From: Coemansia sp. RSA 922
Lineage: Eukaryota > Kickxellomycota > Kickxellomycetes > Kickxellales > Kickxellaceae
Length of the DNA stretch: 24,305 bases
NCBI GenBank assembly: GCA_027577415.1
Contig: JANBQS010000251.1
Location: 1 to 24,305, forward strand
Reading direction: 5' to 3'
Shown: in pieces, positions 1-8,185 of the stretch
How the letters are laid out: every line of letters starts with the position of its first letter
Position numbering within the stretch: position 1 is the first letter of the stretch
Position numbers and translations under genes: made by a program
Notes under the pieces: model-generated
The model's input: the letters and a program-made list of their open reading frames with translations, nothing else
Told to the model about the DNA's origin: nothing
Databases searched by the model: none

Positions 1-79
1 TAATATAGTAAAGTACGCGAAATAGAAAATAGAAAAAGTGTGTAACATGTGTAGATGAGCTATTTTGGTAGCATGTGTT

Positions 80-595
80 CTAGACAAACACAATCGAGTT
101 GAGTCGAACAGAACAAGACGTGCTATTTGTCATGGTTGGGGATGAGGTCACTATAAACTCATTGAACATGGCGCTAGATGACGAAGGACTGCTACCGACA
201 GAGCAAGCGTCTTCGTTATCCGATTGGCCAGAAGAGTACCCAGACTCTAGCTCATAAAAGACACACTGGTTGGTGTCAAAGCACACATCGCCCATCAGCT
301 CCTTGTAGTTGCTGTGAGGGACGGCGACAAAATCAGAGGGTGTACTTTTATCCTTGGGCACGACAAAGGCGATGATTCGCAGCTGTTCAAGCGGGTCCCG
401 CTTACGCCATGCAGATTTGACAGTTTCACGCATCTCATCATAGTCAATAGTGACAGGAGGGGTGTTTTGAACCGAGCTGGGCAATTGTGATTCTTGATAC
501 GAGCGGCAAACGGACCTTATTCTTCTCTGCGTACGCCTGAGACTATTTAACTGCCTTTCGCATCTCGACGACACCTGCTCAGATACTGGACGCAT
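80..595 (-). CDS. Hypothetical protein, 171 aa (orphan)
   Basis: I do not recognise this protein. The ATG at 595 is the first in frame; the frame stays open a few codons further but only from a TTG. The N-terminus (about residues 10-35) is rich in Arg, as a nuclear or RNA-binding segment might be. A compact, probably folded middle follows (about 48-120), with an acidic/basic helix-like stretch (DYDEMRETVKSAWRKRDP) and a hydrophobic strand (LRIIAFVVP, 72-80). The tail is Ser-rich and low in complexity (119-162). There is no signal peptide or membrane segment. The middle reads like a conserved domain and the Ser-rich stretch like a disordered tail, so I think it is a real gene, but it could be the last exon of a longer one. 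It is tandem with PRM1, whose stop lies about 650 nt away on the same strand. Function unknown. Confidence 0.55.
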   Translation of the reverse strand: MRPVSEQVSSRCERQLNSLRRTQRRIRSVCRSYQESQLPSSVQNTPPVTIDYDEMRETVKSAWRKRDPLEQLRIIAFVVPKDKSTPSDFVAVPHSNYKELMGDVCFDTNQCVFYELESGYSSGQSDNEDACSVGSSPSSSSAMFNEFIVTSSPTMTNSTSCSVRLNSIVFV

Positions 596-716
596 TGTGG
601 AGAGTAGCAAAAAAAATAGAATATCAGAAATAGTATGTTTAAACTAGAGAAAGGATTATGTTGAAGGTGGGCGACTGGCAGCTTTTTAATGCCTGAGCTG
701 AGAGGAAGCGCCCATT

Positions 717-750
717 CCCCCCTCTCTCCCCACTCTCCCCACTCTCCCCC
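717..750. repeat. Polypyrimidine C/T tract
   Basis: About 34 nt of pure C and T, with two adjacent CCCCACTCT-like units interrupted only by single A residues. It lies about 120-155 nt upstream of the ATG of the minus-strand orphan gene, so on that gene's coding strand it is a purine-rich promoter element. It could be simple slippage sequence. Confidence 0.6.
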
Positions 751-1142
751 ATTTGCTGCGGAAACCTTCAAAGGCACCTTTTTGAACACACACAAACCTT
801 TTCTCCCCGTCTTTTGGCCCGCAGGCCAGCGAGACTTCTTTCCGACGAGCAAGCGGCAAAGGGGAGCCATCGGTCCATTGAAGCTCGCCCATGTGCAAGT
901 CTCTCCAACCGAGCTCGCAAAGAATTTTTTAAAAGAAACAATCTATCAAGGAAGTGCTGCGGCCACGAGCACGGCGGCATGTCGTCCACCAAAAGGCGGG
1001 TTGCTTTGAAGAAAGAAGCCAAAGCTCTTCGCATTTACGTCATTGTTAAGCTTTTTGTCAAGCTGGTATCGAATCCGACAGCTACCCGATGTACAGTTTC
1101 AGCATCTCAATGACGTACATTTCCAACTTGGAAAGTGTGCAC

Positions 1143-1180
1143 TTTTCTTTTTCTTTTTTTTTTTCTTTCTTTCTTTCTTC
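1143..1180. repeat. (TTTC)n / poly-T simple repeat
   Basis: A T-rich tract with about four TTTC units. It sits some 70 nt beyond the PRM1 stop codon. In the transcript sense it is A/G-rich 3' flank. Confidence 0.7.
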
Positions 1181-1250
1181 AAAAAAGCAAAAGCAAGCTT
1201 TTTTATTGTAAAAAGAGGATGTGAATAAAACAAAAGAAATAAAGAAACGC

Positions 1251-4200
1251 TTAGCGGCGGTGGTGAGTTTGACGAGTTTCGCGCTTGATGCGGTGGTAGT
1301 GTCTAGCGACATTGGTCAAGCCCAAGATGACAATGACAATCCAAGTTGCCATTAGTGCCACCATTAGCGGGATACGGCTTTTCAGGCGTGCAATGTAGTT
1401 GTCACACAGAGTGTTGAGCAAACCACCCGTGTATCCGTCGTACCTTTGCGCACCCGAGACCTCCTCACGTGTCAGTTCAGAAGTAGGCTTTGTACCGTAC
1501 ATGGTCAGGCTGGCATTTGGGTCGACGTTGGATGAGCCGCCGGACTCGCTGCTGAGCGGACCAAGCTCGGATGTCACCGAAGAAGAAGGTAGAGGCGTGG
1601 TCGCAGTGGGTGGTGGCAATGCCGCAGTGGGTGGTGGCAATGCCGCAGAAGCTGGTGGCAAAGTCGCATCGGCAGCTAGCGGGTGGTTGGCAACTCCAGC
1701 GCCAAGCGCAGTCATAAGGAGGGCATCGTCTTTGGCAATTGGTAGCGAGTCTACTAGCTGCAGGTTGGGAATCCACGTCTCGGGAGTATCGCGCCGCATT
1801 AGCACAGCGCCAGGCACCAGTGTCGGGTTGTTGGCCAAGTCAGTCGCCGCATGCAGCAGGGCATCTCCGCCGCTCTGCACAGATGAAACCAGCTCCAAAG
1901 AGTCGCTACTATCGCTCTCGCCTCTATAGTCCGGGTGTAGGCTGCTGTACTTTGACAAGAGACTGGCAGAAGCAGCGCTCCTCTTTACATCCTTGTCGGG
2001 AGGGAACGACATGGGGTCAAGCGAGTCGGCATCAGGGACGTAAACACCGACGGCAAATGTGCGCAGGGCATTGGCAGACTTGTTGACGGGCTTCATCAGA
2101 GAGAGAACCGGGTCGTAGAGTACGTTTTCGCTGACACGGGGGAAGGTGATACCGCCAGCAAACTCGTTGACAAAGGTGAGCACCTTTTGGACAGACTGGA
2201 TGTTCTTGGTCAGCGTACAATTGACCAGGCCCTCAATTGGATACTGCAACGGCGTGCCGCTAAACACCGACCGGATGCCGCCAATATACGTAGCAACAAA
2301 CTCGTTCAGCGTGTTGTTTAGCGACGTAGTGCCGTCGTCGATGGGCGCAAACAGCGTGCGATCCAGCGCCACCTCTGAGCTGGCAATGTCGCCGTTGATG
2401 CTGTTGGCCAGGATAAGAGAGTCGTTGCGCACACCGCCGAGCAGTGCCTCGCCCAAAAACTGGTCTTGGAACTTGTTGAGATCTTTAGCGAGCTTGGGAA
2501 TATACACGACACGCAGACCGTCGATTGCGCTAATCTGCACGTAAATGCTGATTAGGCCCATAGCGCCGACGAGGAAGCAGGCCATGGCGGGCGGGTGCCA
2601 AATGTAGTCCAAGAACCAGCGCCAGGCCGAAGTATGCTCAGTATCGCCATACTTTCTGGTGATCATGTTTGTCACACGCTGGAACCAAGGGCGACCAGGG
2701 AGTATGAAAAAGTCCATTTCCTTGCGCGTAGGCGGCGTAACCTCGACCTCTTCCTTTGTGGCGGGCGGCTCGTACTCGACCAACTCTTGGCGGAACTCGG
2801 TCAGACGGACTTGGAACTTGTTCTGCTGGCGGTTGACGTTGTAGAGCTCAAATACAATCAAACCGACAGCAGCGCCCAAGAAGGCAAATGCGGCAATATA
2901 CATAATCCACATTGTGGCCTGAGCGAGCTCGTTGACAGTATCCTGACCCATGGGCACACCACACATGTCGCTAAACTTTTCGTCGGCAAATTTAGTGCTG
3001 TTGACGAGGTCGACGCGTGCGTTGGAAAAGGTGCTGGTAAGCGCATTGGTCATTAGCTTGAACGGGACGTTGAGGAGCTGCTCGATGTTGCCGAAAATCT
3101 GGTCTTGCGTCGGGATCTTATCAGCCAGGCCGCCAATATTGTCAATCCAGTCGGTAGGGATAGAGATAGTCAAAGTCTTGCGGATATCCTCAATGTTAAA
3201 GTCAATGGCGTTCTTTTCCTTACCACCCGTAAAGAAATTGACAATCTCATTACCCGCCTTCTCAATACCGCCCGCAATATCCGCAGCAACGCTCTGTAGG
3301 CCGCTGACCACGGTGTTGACGGCGACGTTGAGCGCCTCGGTAAGGACTTTGGCGACATCAGAGGCGATGCTAAGTGCGGTGCGAATGATGACCTCTGCGA
3401 TACAAATATACGTACCTAGGTACATTCTGAGAATCCACACGATGAGGTTCTCCAATATGCTAATAATCTTGAGGAACGAGCGGCCAGTAAGGTCAATAAT
3501 CGCCTGAGCAGTGCTTTGTACCATGGTAACCGTAGATATCGCAACACTACGCGGAGCATTGATAACGGAGTTCGTCGCTGATTCGAGAGTCAAACAGGCG
3601 CTAGTAATCTGTAGAATAGCGTCTTGAGCCATATCGTTAGCATCCTGCGCCAAGAGATAATAGGAGAACGCTGTAAGTAGCAGCATAATGACGGTCTGCG
3701 TAGCCCAAGCCCTCGACATTTGCGCCCACCGGCCCACATACGGAGAAGTCTCTGGTGATTTCTCTTGCGGCTCAGAATTACCGTACTGACCATACTTCTC
3801 GTTCATATCGCCGCCTTGTTCGTCTGGGCGACCGTAGTAGTTGCGAGTATCAGGAACAGGCATAGGCATGTGCTGACGCCCACTGTCTCGGTTACTGCGG
3901 CGGCGAGGCTGGTGAGGCGTATCGTCGTAAATGTCATCGTACTTTTTCAAGTTATTGAGACTCTCATTATCGGTAAACGTACGGTCCAACTCGTCGCTCA
4001 TCAGACTGGCACGTTTACGCTCGACAACAGCTGGCTGAGTAAGAGCGACATTGTCGACGGACTGGTTGCGTGAGGCAAAACTACTGTTATTTATCGGGTA
4101 AAAGTACTCGTCAGCCTCGGGCTCTGGAACAGCAACCGGCGCCTTAAAATCGCGTTGCGGCGGGGGTGCATGACTGGTGCTCGCGTAAGTGTCAAAGCCC

Positions 4201-4550
4201 ATCGGATAGCTCTTTTCGTTAAAGGGCTGGTACGCATACTTGTCGTCTGAAAAAGTCGCTGGAGCTTTCTTCTCGTCAGGATAAGCTGCCTTCTTCTCAT
4301 CCGGATACATGGGTGCTTTCTTGTCATCGGGATATGACTCAAAGCCACCGAGGGGCTGCTTCTTGTCGTCGGGATACGAATCGTGAACCGCAGGTTGTTT
4401 CTTCTTCTCGTCTGGGTAGACGTTAGTCTTCTTAAACATCTTACCCTCGTATTCGTCATCGTCCTGGAGAATATAATCGTCATAAGAGTACGGGCGCTTC
4501 TCATCACCTAAAGGCTTCTTCTCATCGCGCGGATAACCGTCATTGGCCAT
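1251..4550 (-). CDS. PRM1: PRM1-type plasma membrane fusion protein, 1099 aa
   Basis: Prm1 proteins are multispanning membrane proteins that help the plasma membranes of mating fungal cells (or hyphae) fuse. Hydrophobic segments lie at about 284-300, 364-390, 545-570, 653-675 and 1055-1077, matching the Prm1 layout of several spans around two large extracellular loops. Typical Prm1 blocks are visible: the loop with LTISIPTDWID (about 460-470) and PFKLMTNALT (496-505), a Cys-containing stretch near 530, and N-glycosylation sequons in both loops. Two parts are unusual. The cytoplasmic N-terminus (1-275) carries at least five YPD(E/D)KK repeats at 45-95. The last extracellular loop has a Ser/Thr/Pro-rich insert with LPPPTAA repeats before the final span. 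At 1099 aa it is longer than the roughly 600-800 aa usual in the family, and the two additions explain this. Uninterrupted by introns; the start is the only plausible ATG. Family call firm. Confidence 0.88.
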   Translation of the reverse strand: MANDGYPRDEKKPLGDEKRPYSYDDYILQDDDEYEGKMFKKTNVYPDEKKKQPAVHDSYPDDKKQPLGGFESYPDDKKAPMYPDEKKAAYPDEKKAPATFSDDKYAYQPFNEKSYPMGFDTYASTSHAPPPQRDFKAPVAVPEPEADEYFYPINNSSFASRNQSVDNVALTQPAVVERKRASLMSDELDRTFTDNESLNNLKKYDDIYDDTPHQPRRRSNRDSGRQHMPMPVPDTRNYYGRPDEQGGDMNEKYGQYGNSEPQEKSPETSPYVGRWAQMSRAWATQTVIMLLLTAFSYYLLAQDANDMAQDAILQITSACLTLESATNSVINAPRSVAISTVTMVQSTAQAIIDLTGRSFLKIISILENLIVWILRMYLGTYICIAEVIIRTALSIASDVAKVLTEALNVAVNTVVSGLQSVAADIAGGIEKAGNEIVNFFTGGKEKNAIDFNIEDIRKTLTISIPTDWIDNIGGLADKIPTQDQIFGNIEQLLNVPFKLMTNALTSTFSNARVDLVNSTKFADEKFSDMCGVPMGQDTVNELAQATMWIMYIAAFAFLGAAVGLIVFELYNVNRQQNKFQVRLTEFRQELVEYEPPATKEEVEVTPPTRKEMDFFILPGRPWFQRVTNMITRKYGDTEHTSAWRWFLDYIWHPPAMACFLVGAMGLISIYVQISAIDGLRVVYIPKLAKDLNKFQDQFLGEALLGGVRNDSLILANSINGDIASSEVALDRTLFAPIDDGTTSLNNTLNEFVATYIGGIRSVFSGTPLQYPIEGLVNCTLTKNIQSVQKVLTFVNEFAGGITFPRVSENVLYDPVLSLMKPVNKSANALRTFAVGVYVPDADSLDPMSFPPDKDVKRSAASASLLSKYSSLHPDYRGESDSSDSLELVSSVQSGGDALLHAATDLANNPTLVPGAVLMRRDTPETWIPNLQLVDSLPIAKDDALLMTALGAGVANHPLAADATLPPASAALPPPTAALPPPTATTPLPSSSVTSELGPLSSESGGSSNVDPNASLTMYGTKPTSELTREEVSGAQRYDGYTGGLLNTLCDNYIARLKSRIPLMVALMATWIVIVILGLTNVARHYHRIKRETRQTHHRR
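1606..1672 (-). repeat. 21-nt coding minisatellite in PRM1 outer loop
   Basis: Direct repeats of a 21-nt unit (GCAGTGGGTGGTGGCAATGCC on the plus strand), two near-identical and a third degenerate. They encode LPPPTAA-type heptads in the Pro-rich insert before the last transmembrane span. Confidence 0.75.
4266..4418 (-). repeat. Hexapeptide-coding repeats YPD(E/D)KK in PRM1
   Basis: Five irregularly spaced copies of Tyr-Pro-Asp-(Glu/Asp)-Lys-Lys at PRM1 residues 45, 59, 73, 82 and 90, with a degenerate copy at 6-12 outside this interval. The DNA shows repeated TTCTCRTCNGG/TTGTCRTCGGG blocks on the plus strand. This is a short degenerate coding array in the cytoplasmic tail. Confidence 0.85.
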
Positions 4551-5175
4551 GTCTGAAAATATATAGGAATGAAATACGATCCCAAAAAAGGTGTTTTAAC
4601 GTTAATACCAGCGCTAAAATAAATCCACCCCTTTTATAAATCGTTTGTCTAAGTGTACAAGTGAGTGTATGCAAGAAAATGAAATAAAAATAAATAAATA
4701 ATTGTTTTGTTAAACGAAAAACAAGAAAAAGTATAGGAGAGTTGTTTTAACGAGGAGAGGGGTGTGTGCATTAGGCTCTTCGTTCTAATGCTTGGCACGA
4801 AAGAAGTGAGTGAAATTTTTTTCTTTTCTTTCATGGGCCAAGCCCTTTTTGTTAAAAAAGCACTAGGGTCTTTTTATTTCTTTTGAAATAAAGAAAGCTT
4901 TTCACTATCCTTTGACAAATAAAGAGACAAAGGAAAAGAAGAAAAAATTGTCACTGGACACCATAGCAAAAGCGACGAATAAAAGACCACGGGCTTGCTT
5001 TCAAACACAATAAAAAGAGAAAGCTAATAATAAATATGTTGAAAGAATGGATACGTCAATAATTATAAAATAAAAGGCGATATGGAATGCGTGATTGAAG
5101 AGAGATAGAGGAGAGAAAGAAAATGACTAGAGGAAAAAAGAAAAAAGAGGGTATAGCGCAAGAAATGTGATAGCT
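4551..5175. other. Intergenic: PRM1 promoter and 3' flank of the SWIB gene
   Basis: AT-rich spacer between two minus-strand genes. Apart from the TATA box I see only A/T homopolymer runs. The short ORFs here are low-complexity and not credible. Confidence 0.6.
4632..4638 (-). promoter_or_regulatory. TATA box of PRM1
   Basis: TATAAAA on the minus strand, 82-88 nt upstream of the PRM1 ATG. I found no yeast-type pheromone response element (TGAAACA) close to it. Confidence 0.5.
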
Positions 5176-6255
5176 TTAGATGCCAGTAGCACCACCAGCA
5201 CCATTGATACTGGATGGCATTGGTGGCAATGCCAGCGGAGAGGTAGTGGCGGCAATGGTCGGACTCAGCTTTTGCGACAAATTCGACTTCGGGTCGACTG
5301 CTGTCGACGCTGATGTGGGCTGGGTCTCAGATTTGGCATCCAGGTCGTCGTCATCTTCGTCCTCTTCCTCATCGTCGTCCTCGTCGCCGGTATGCTGAGT
5401 GTCGCCATCACTGGGAGCAGGGCTATGAGAAGAGCCTTCGGCTTTAACCGAAGACGACGGCAATAAGCCAGCGCTGTCGGCGGCGGCCGGGTGTGAGGGT
5501 GGCAATCCAAGTAGAGCAATAGCCTCGGCGTTCTCCTCGGGTGTAGGCTTGATAAAGTGCTCATTGAGCAGCTTATTCATGGTATACATGTAGAGACGAC
5601 TCTCATGGAAGAGGACCTGTAGTTTGTCGTCGCACAGGATATAGCGCTTATCAACGGGATCCTGTAAATCGCGTTCCTTGATATACTTCCACAGGCTTTT
5701 GACGACTTCTGTGCGAGCGGCGTATTTTTGGCCCAAGAATGAAGCCAGATCTTGGGAAAGCTTCATGGGCTTGGACAGACCGGTGGACCGTTTGGGCTTG
5801 TTGGGATCGACGACGCGCTTTTTGCGTTGCTGCTTCTTTTCATTCTCGGGCTTACGCGGTCTACCACGCTTACGAGGAGCTTCGCCTGGCAATGGGCCGC
5901 TGCCACCGGCCGCTACCGAGCCCGGAACACCGAGGTGCGAAGTACCGACTATGCCGCCGGGAGGCATGTGCAAGCCGGGCATGGCCTGAGAGACGCCAAA
6001 GACACCGCCCATCTGGCCTTGCTGCTGAGCGTATTGCTGCGCATACTGGTGCTGTTGGGCCTGGCGCTGCTGGGTTTCGTTGTGTATCTGCTGAAACTGC
6101 TGCTTGATAATTTCGTCAATATCGCCCTTGTATGCGTCGAGCGAGAGTCTCATCTCATGCTCCAGCTGTCGGCGGACCTTTTTGGCGGAGACAGTCGACA
6201 GATCCGAGGTCTGTAGAATGTCTCGTATACGCGGGGCAAAAGAAGCGACGTCCAT
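5176..6255 (-). CDS. DEK_C / AT-hook / SWIB-domain chromatin protein, 359 aa
   Basis: Relative of yeast Tri1/Uaf30 and plant SWIB proteins, which act in chromatin remodelling or RNA polymerase I upstream activation. The order of parts is clear. Residues 1-60 form a helical DEK_C-like domain (RIRDILQTSDLSTVSAKKVR...). A Gln-rich linker spans 58-82 and a Gly/Pro linker 83-126. An AT-hook (RKRGRPRKP, 128-136) is followed by Lys/Arg-rich sequence. The SWIB/MDM2 fold lies at about 160-237, including LASFLG, SLWKYIKERDLQDP, KLQVLF and the closing LNEHFIKP. An acidic run (291-304, nearly all D/E) and a Ser/Pro tail end the protein. I start at the ATG at 6255 because the DEK_C domain begins there. 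The frame is open about 90 codons further, but without an ATG in a good place, and that stretch looks like leader and intron. Confidence 0.88.
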   Translation of the reverse strand: MDVASFAPRIRDILQTSDLSTVSAKKVRRQLEHEMRLSLDAYKGDIDEIIKQQFQQIHNETQQRQAQQHQYAQQYAQQQGQMGGVFGVSQAMPGLHMPPGGIVGTSHLGVPGSVAAGGSGPLPGEAPRKRGRPRKPENEKKQQRKKRVVDPNKPKRSTGLSKPMKLSQDLASFLGQKYAARTEVVKSLWKYIKERDLQDPVDKRYILCDDKLQVLFHESRLYMYTMNKLLNEHFIKPTPEENAEAIALLGLPPSHPAAADSAGLLPSSSVKAEGSSHSPAPSDGDTQHTGDEDDDEEEDEDDDDLDAKSETQPTSASTAVDPKSNLSQKLSPTIAATTSPLALPPMPSSINGAGGATGI

Positions 6256-6783
6256 AAGAGGGTGCTGTTTGATCCACAAAGATGGAGATAGAAAAAGATT
6301 ATCGATTAGACTATAGCGGATAGAGAATAAATGGCAATAACAGTTAGCAAAAGGAGGCTTGGGAGGGAACAACAACAACAACAACAGGGAGTGAACAAGA
6401 AAGCCACACGCATACACTGAGCCACTGTTAACAAAAAAAAAAGAGGAGCAAAGGGACAGATTAGCCCCTTTTGCTTCCACTTTTTTTAAAATGAACGAGA
6501 GGGTGCGTGTATGCTTACCTAGAAAGTCTCGCAAGCAGGGCTAGAAGACAGTTAATGGCGGCAAGGAAAAAAGAGTCGCGTGGCGAATGAAATTCAGATT
6601 AAAGATATTATGTGAGAGATAAAAAGAAGAGTATAAAAGACTTGTCATTTCAGCGGGCCCTACTATCTCCAAGAGGAGAATAAAAAATCGAGCGGCATAC
6701 ACTTTGGTTGAGAAAGAATTGTGATTGGCCACAGACAGCCCAGCAACTCGCATAGGCGAGTCGTGGCTCGCATGGTGAGCCGA
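6256..6783. other. Promoter and leader of the SWIB gene; 3' flank of the SDR gene
   Basis: About 530 nt without a CDS. It contains the proposed leader intron and, beyond it, AT-rich presumed promoter sequence up to the SDR stop. No other gene seen. Confidence 0.5.
6265..6518 (-). other. Predicted 5'-leader intron of the SWIB gene
   Basis: On the minus strand a strong donor (AG|GTAAGC) begins at 6518, and a CAG acceptor ends at 6265, nine nt before the ATG. A pyrimidine-rich stretch and a CTAAT branch-point-like sequence precede the acceptor. Length 254 nt. It would explain why the coding frame seems to extend upstream without an ATG. Needs cDNA; no other intron was obvious in the window. Confidence 0.5.
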
Positions 6784-7710
6784 TCACATGACCTTGTTGG
6801 GGGACTGGCCAGTCCAAGCGCAGCTCTTCTGCCACAGCAGGTCGGCGGCGTCGGCGCGGGCCAGCCAGAAGCTGGCGGAGGCCAGGGCGCAGTCGGCGTA
6901 GTATCCGCCCGAGACCAGGCCCGGCTCGGTGGCGCAGAAGAGCGACGTGCGGGCGCCGCGCGAGGGGTCCTGCGCAACAGACGCGATGCAGCGCTGAGCC
7001 CAGGCGGGGAAGCTCTGCCAGAAGCCCGACGCCGTGCTGCCGGGGTGGACAGCAAAGACCTGCGCCTTGTCGGCGGGGATGCGCGCCTGCATCTGCCGCA
7101 CAAAAGAGTTCACGCACAGCTTCGACTCGCCATAGCGCAGGGAGAAGAAGCCGCCGCCCGACGCCCGCAGATAGCGCTCGTCGGTCGGCAGCCCCAGCGT
7201 GAAAAGATGAGCCGACGAGCTGACGCAGACGATGCGTGGCACGGCCGAGTCACCCTCGGCTGGGGTGACGTGGGGGAGCAGCAGGCGCGTGAGGAGGAAC
7301 ATCGACAGGTAGTTGATCTGGAAGCACATTTCGAATCCGTCGGGCGACAGGCCCGGCATGCCCGCGATGCCGGCGTTGTTGATGAGGCCCTGGATCGACC
7401 GCTCGGCTGCTGGCCGCTGCGCCCACGCCTGAGCAAAGTGCCGCACGCTGTCCAGCGACCGCAGATCCAGCGCCATGTACCCGAGCTGGTCGCGCGAGCA
7501 GCCGGTCCCCATAACAATGCGCTCCATGGCATCGTCGAAGGCGTCGCTGCCCTCATGGCCCGCCAGAATCACGTGCGCGCCGAGTGCGGCCAGCCCAGTG
7601 GCTGTTGCCAGGCCGATGCCGCGGTTGGCGCCGGTGACGATGAAGCGCCGCCCGTCCTGGCGCTCGCGGGGCACCCACTCGGGCTTGGAGTCGGCTGGCG
7701 AGAATCCCAT
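6784..7710 (-). CDS. Short-chain dehydrogenase/reductase (retinol-dehydrogenase-like), 308 aa
   Basis: An NAD(P)-dependent oxidoreductase of the classical/extended SDR type close to retinol dehydrogenases and WW-domain oxidoreductases; the substrate cannot be told. The Rossmann cofactor motif TGANRGIG is at 26-33, LDLRSLDSV (81-89) is the usual Asp-Leu after beta-4, NNAG is at 111-114, the catalytic Ser lies in VSSSAH (163-168), and YGESK (193-197) supplies Tyr and Lys. HPG at 222-224 is also typical. The ATG at 7710 gives a normal SDR length; the in-frame extension to 7770 has only a TTG. No targeting peptide or membrane anchor. The gene is clearly richer in G+C than its neighbours, with mostly G/C third positions. 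It diverges from the membrane-protein gene at 8186. Confidence 0.9.
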   Translation of the reverse strand: MGFSPADSKPEWVPRERQDGRRFIVTGANRGIGLATATGLAALGAHVILAGHEGSDAFDDAMERIVMGTGCSRDQLGYMALDLRSLDSVRHFAQAWAQRPAAERSIQGLINNAGIAGMPGLSPDGFEMCFQINYLSMFLLTRLLLPHVTPAEGDSAVPRIVCVSSSAHLFTLGLPTDERYLRASGGGFFSLRYGESKLCVNSFVRQMQARIPADKAQVFAVHPGSTASGFWQSFPAWAQRCIASVAQDPSRGARTSLFCATEPGLVSGGYYADCALASASFWLARADAADLLWQKSCAWTGQSPNKVM

Positions 7711-8185
7711 CTTTATTTTTTGGTTGTTAGAGAGAGAGAGGTTGAGAGGAGAGACAAGAGGCGAATCCAAACAAGCATGCTTGCTAGTGTTGCTAGATAC
7801 GTAGGACTGGGAGTGGTCGGCTCGAGCTGCAGACGGCGTTGTTGTGGATCCACGTGCGAGCCGCCTTCAGGAGACTTTGGTTCGAAGCGAGCAAAAATAG
7901 CCCGCACTCAGACATCATCTTCGCAGGCGGCCAGTCCGTAAATAGCAGCCAAATTGGGGGAGGAGGGAGTAATATAGTGTCGGAAAAGATTTGAGCACCA
8001 CCATCCCACGCAGGCGGTACCTTGCATGCGTTGTTTTCCCAAGTAGCGTGCTTTCTTTTTTACTCTCCTTTGTTCTTGTTCTTTCATTTTTTTTATTGCC
8101 AATTTGAGTGCTACTAGATACTCATATTATTTTATTTATATATAAGCGGGAGTGAGGCTACTCTCACTCGCTCTTGTTTGTGTTA
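7711..8185. promoter_or_regulatory. Divergent promoter region (SDR / membrane protein)
   Basis: 475 nt between the two start codons. It includes a palindromic E-box CACGTG at 7851-7856 and the TATA box of the plus-strand gene. The GC-rich composition of the SDR gene stops near 7700, and the half next to the membrane-protein gene is AT-rich. Confidence 0.5.
8137..8145 (+). promoter_or_regulatory. TATA box of the membrane-protein gene
   Basis: TATATATAA 41-49 nt upstream of the ATG at 8186. The spacing leaves a very short leader, which argues that 8186 is the true start and that no upstream signal-peptide exon is missing. Confidence 0.5.

Larger units (their letters stand above)
596..1250. other. 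Intergenic region with simple-sequence tracts
   Basis: This is the presumed promoter of the 171-aa gene and the 3' flank of PRM1. It holds a C/T-only tract at 717-750 built from CCCCACTCT-type units, and a (TTTC)n tract with poly-T at about 1143-1180. Short ORFs cross it on both strands but none resembles a known protein. No RNA gene is recognisable. Confidence 0.6.

Noticed and set aside
1060..1090. TGGTATCGAATCC resembling a tRNA T-arm
   Set aside because: The invariant GTTCRA is not met and no acceptor or anticodon arms could be paired around it.
814..1113. Plus-strand ORF with basic residues between the orphan gene and PRM1
   Set aside because: No recognisable motif, overlapped by several equally long frames in both directions; I see no coding signature.
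6256..6534. N-terminal 93-residue extension of the SWIB protein
   Set aside because: Hydrophobic and Cys/Phe-rich, starts at TTG, and contains a splice donor and acceptor; the DEK_C domain begins at the ATG at 6255.
6721..7941. Long plus-strand ORF (406 codons) opposite the SDR gene
   Set aside because: It is the antisense of a GC-rich gene with conserved SDR motifs; such GC-rich frames often stay open on both strands. Its translation has no recognisable domain and it starts without a good ATG context.
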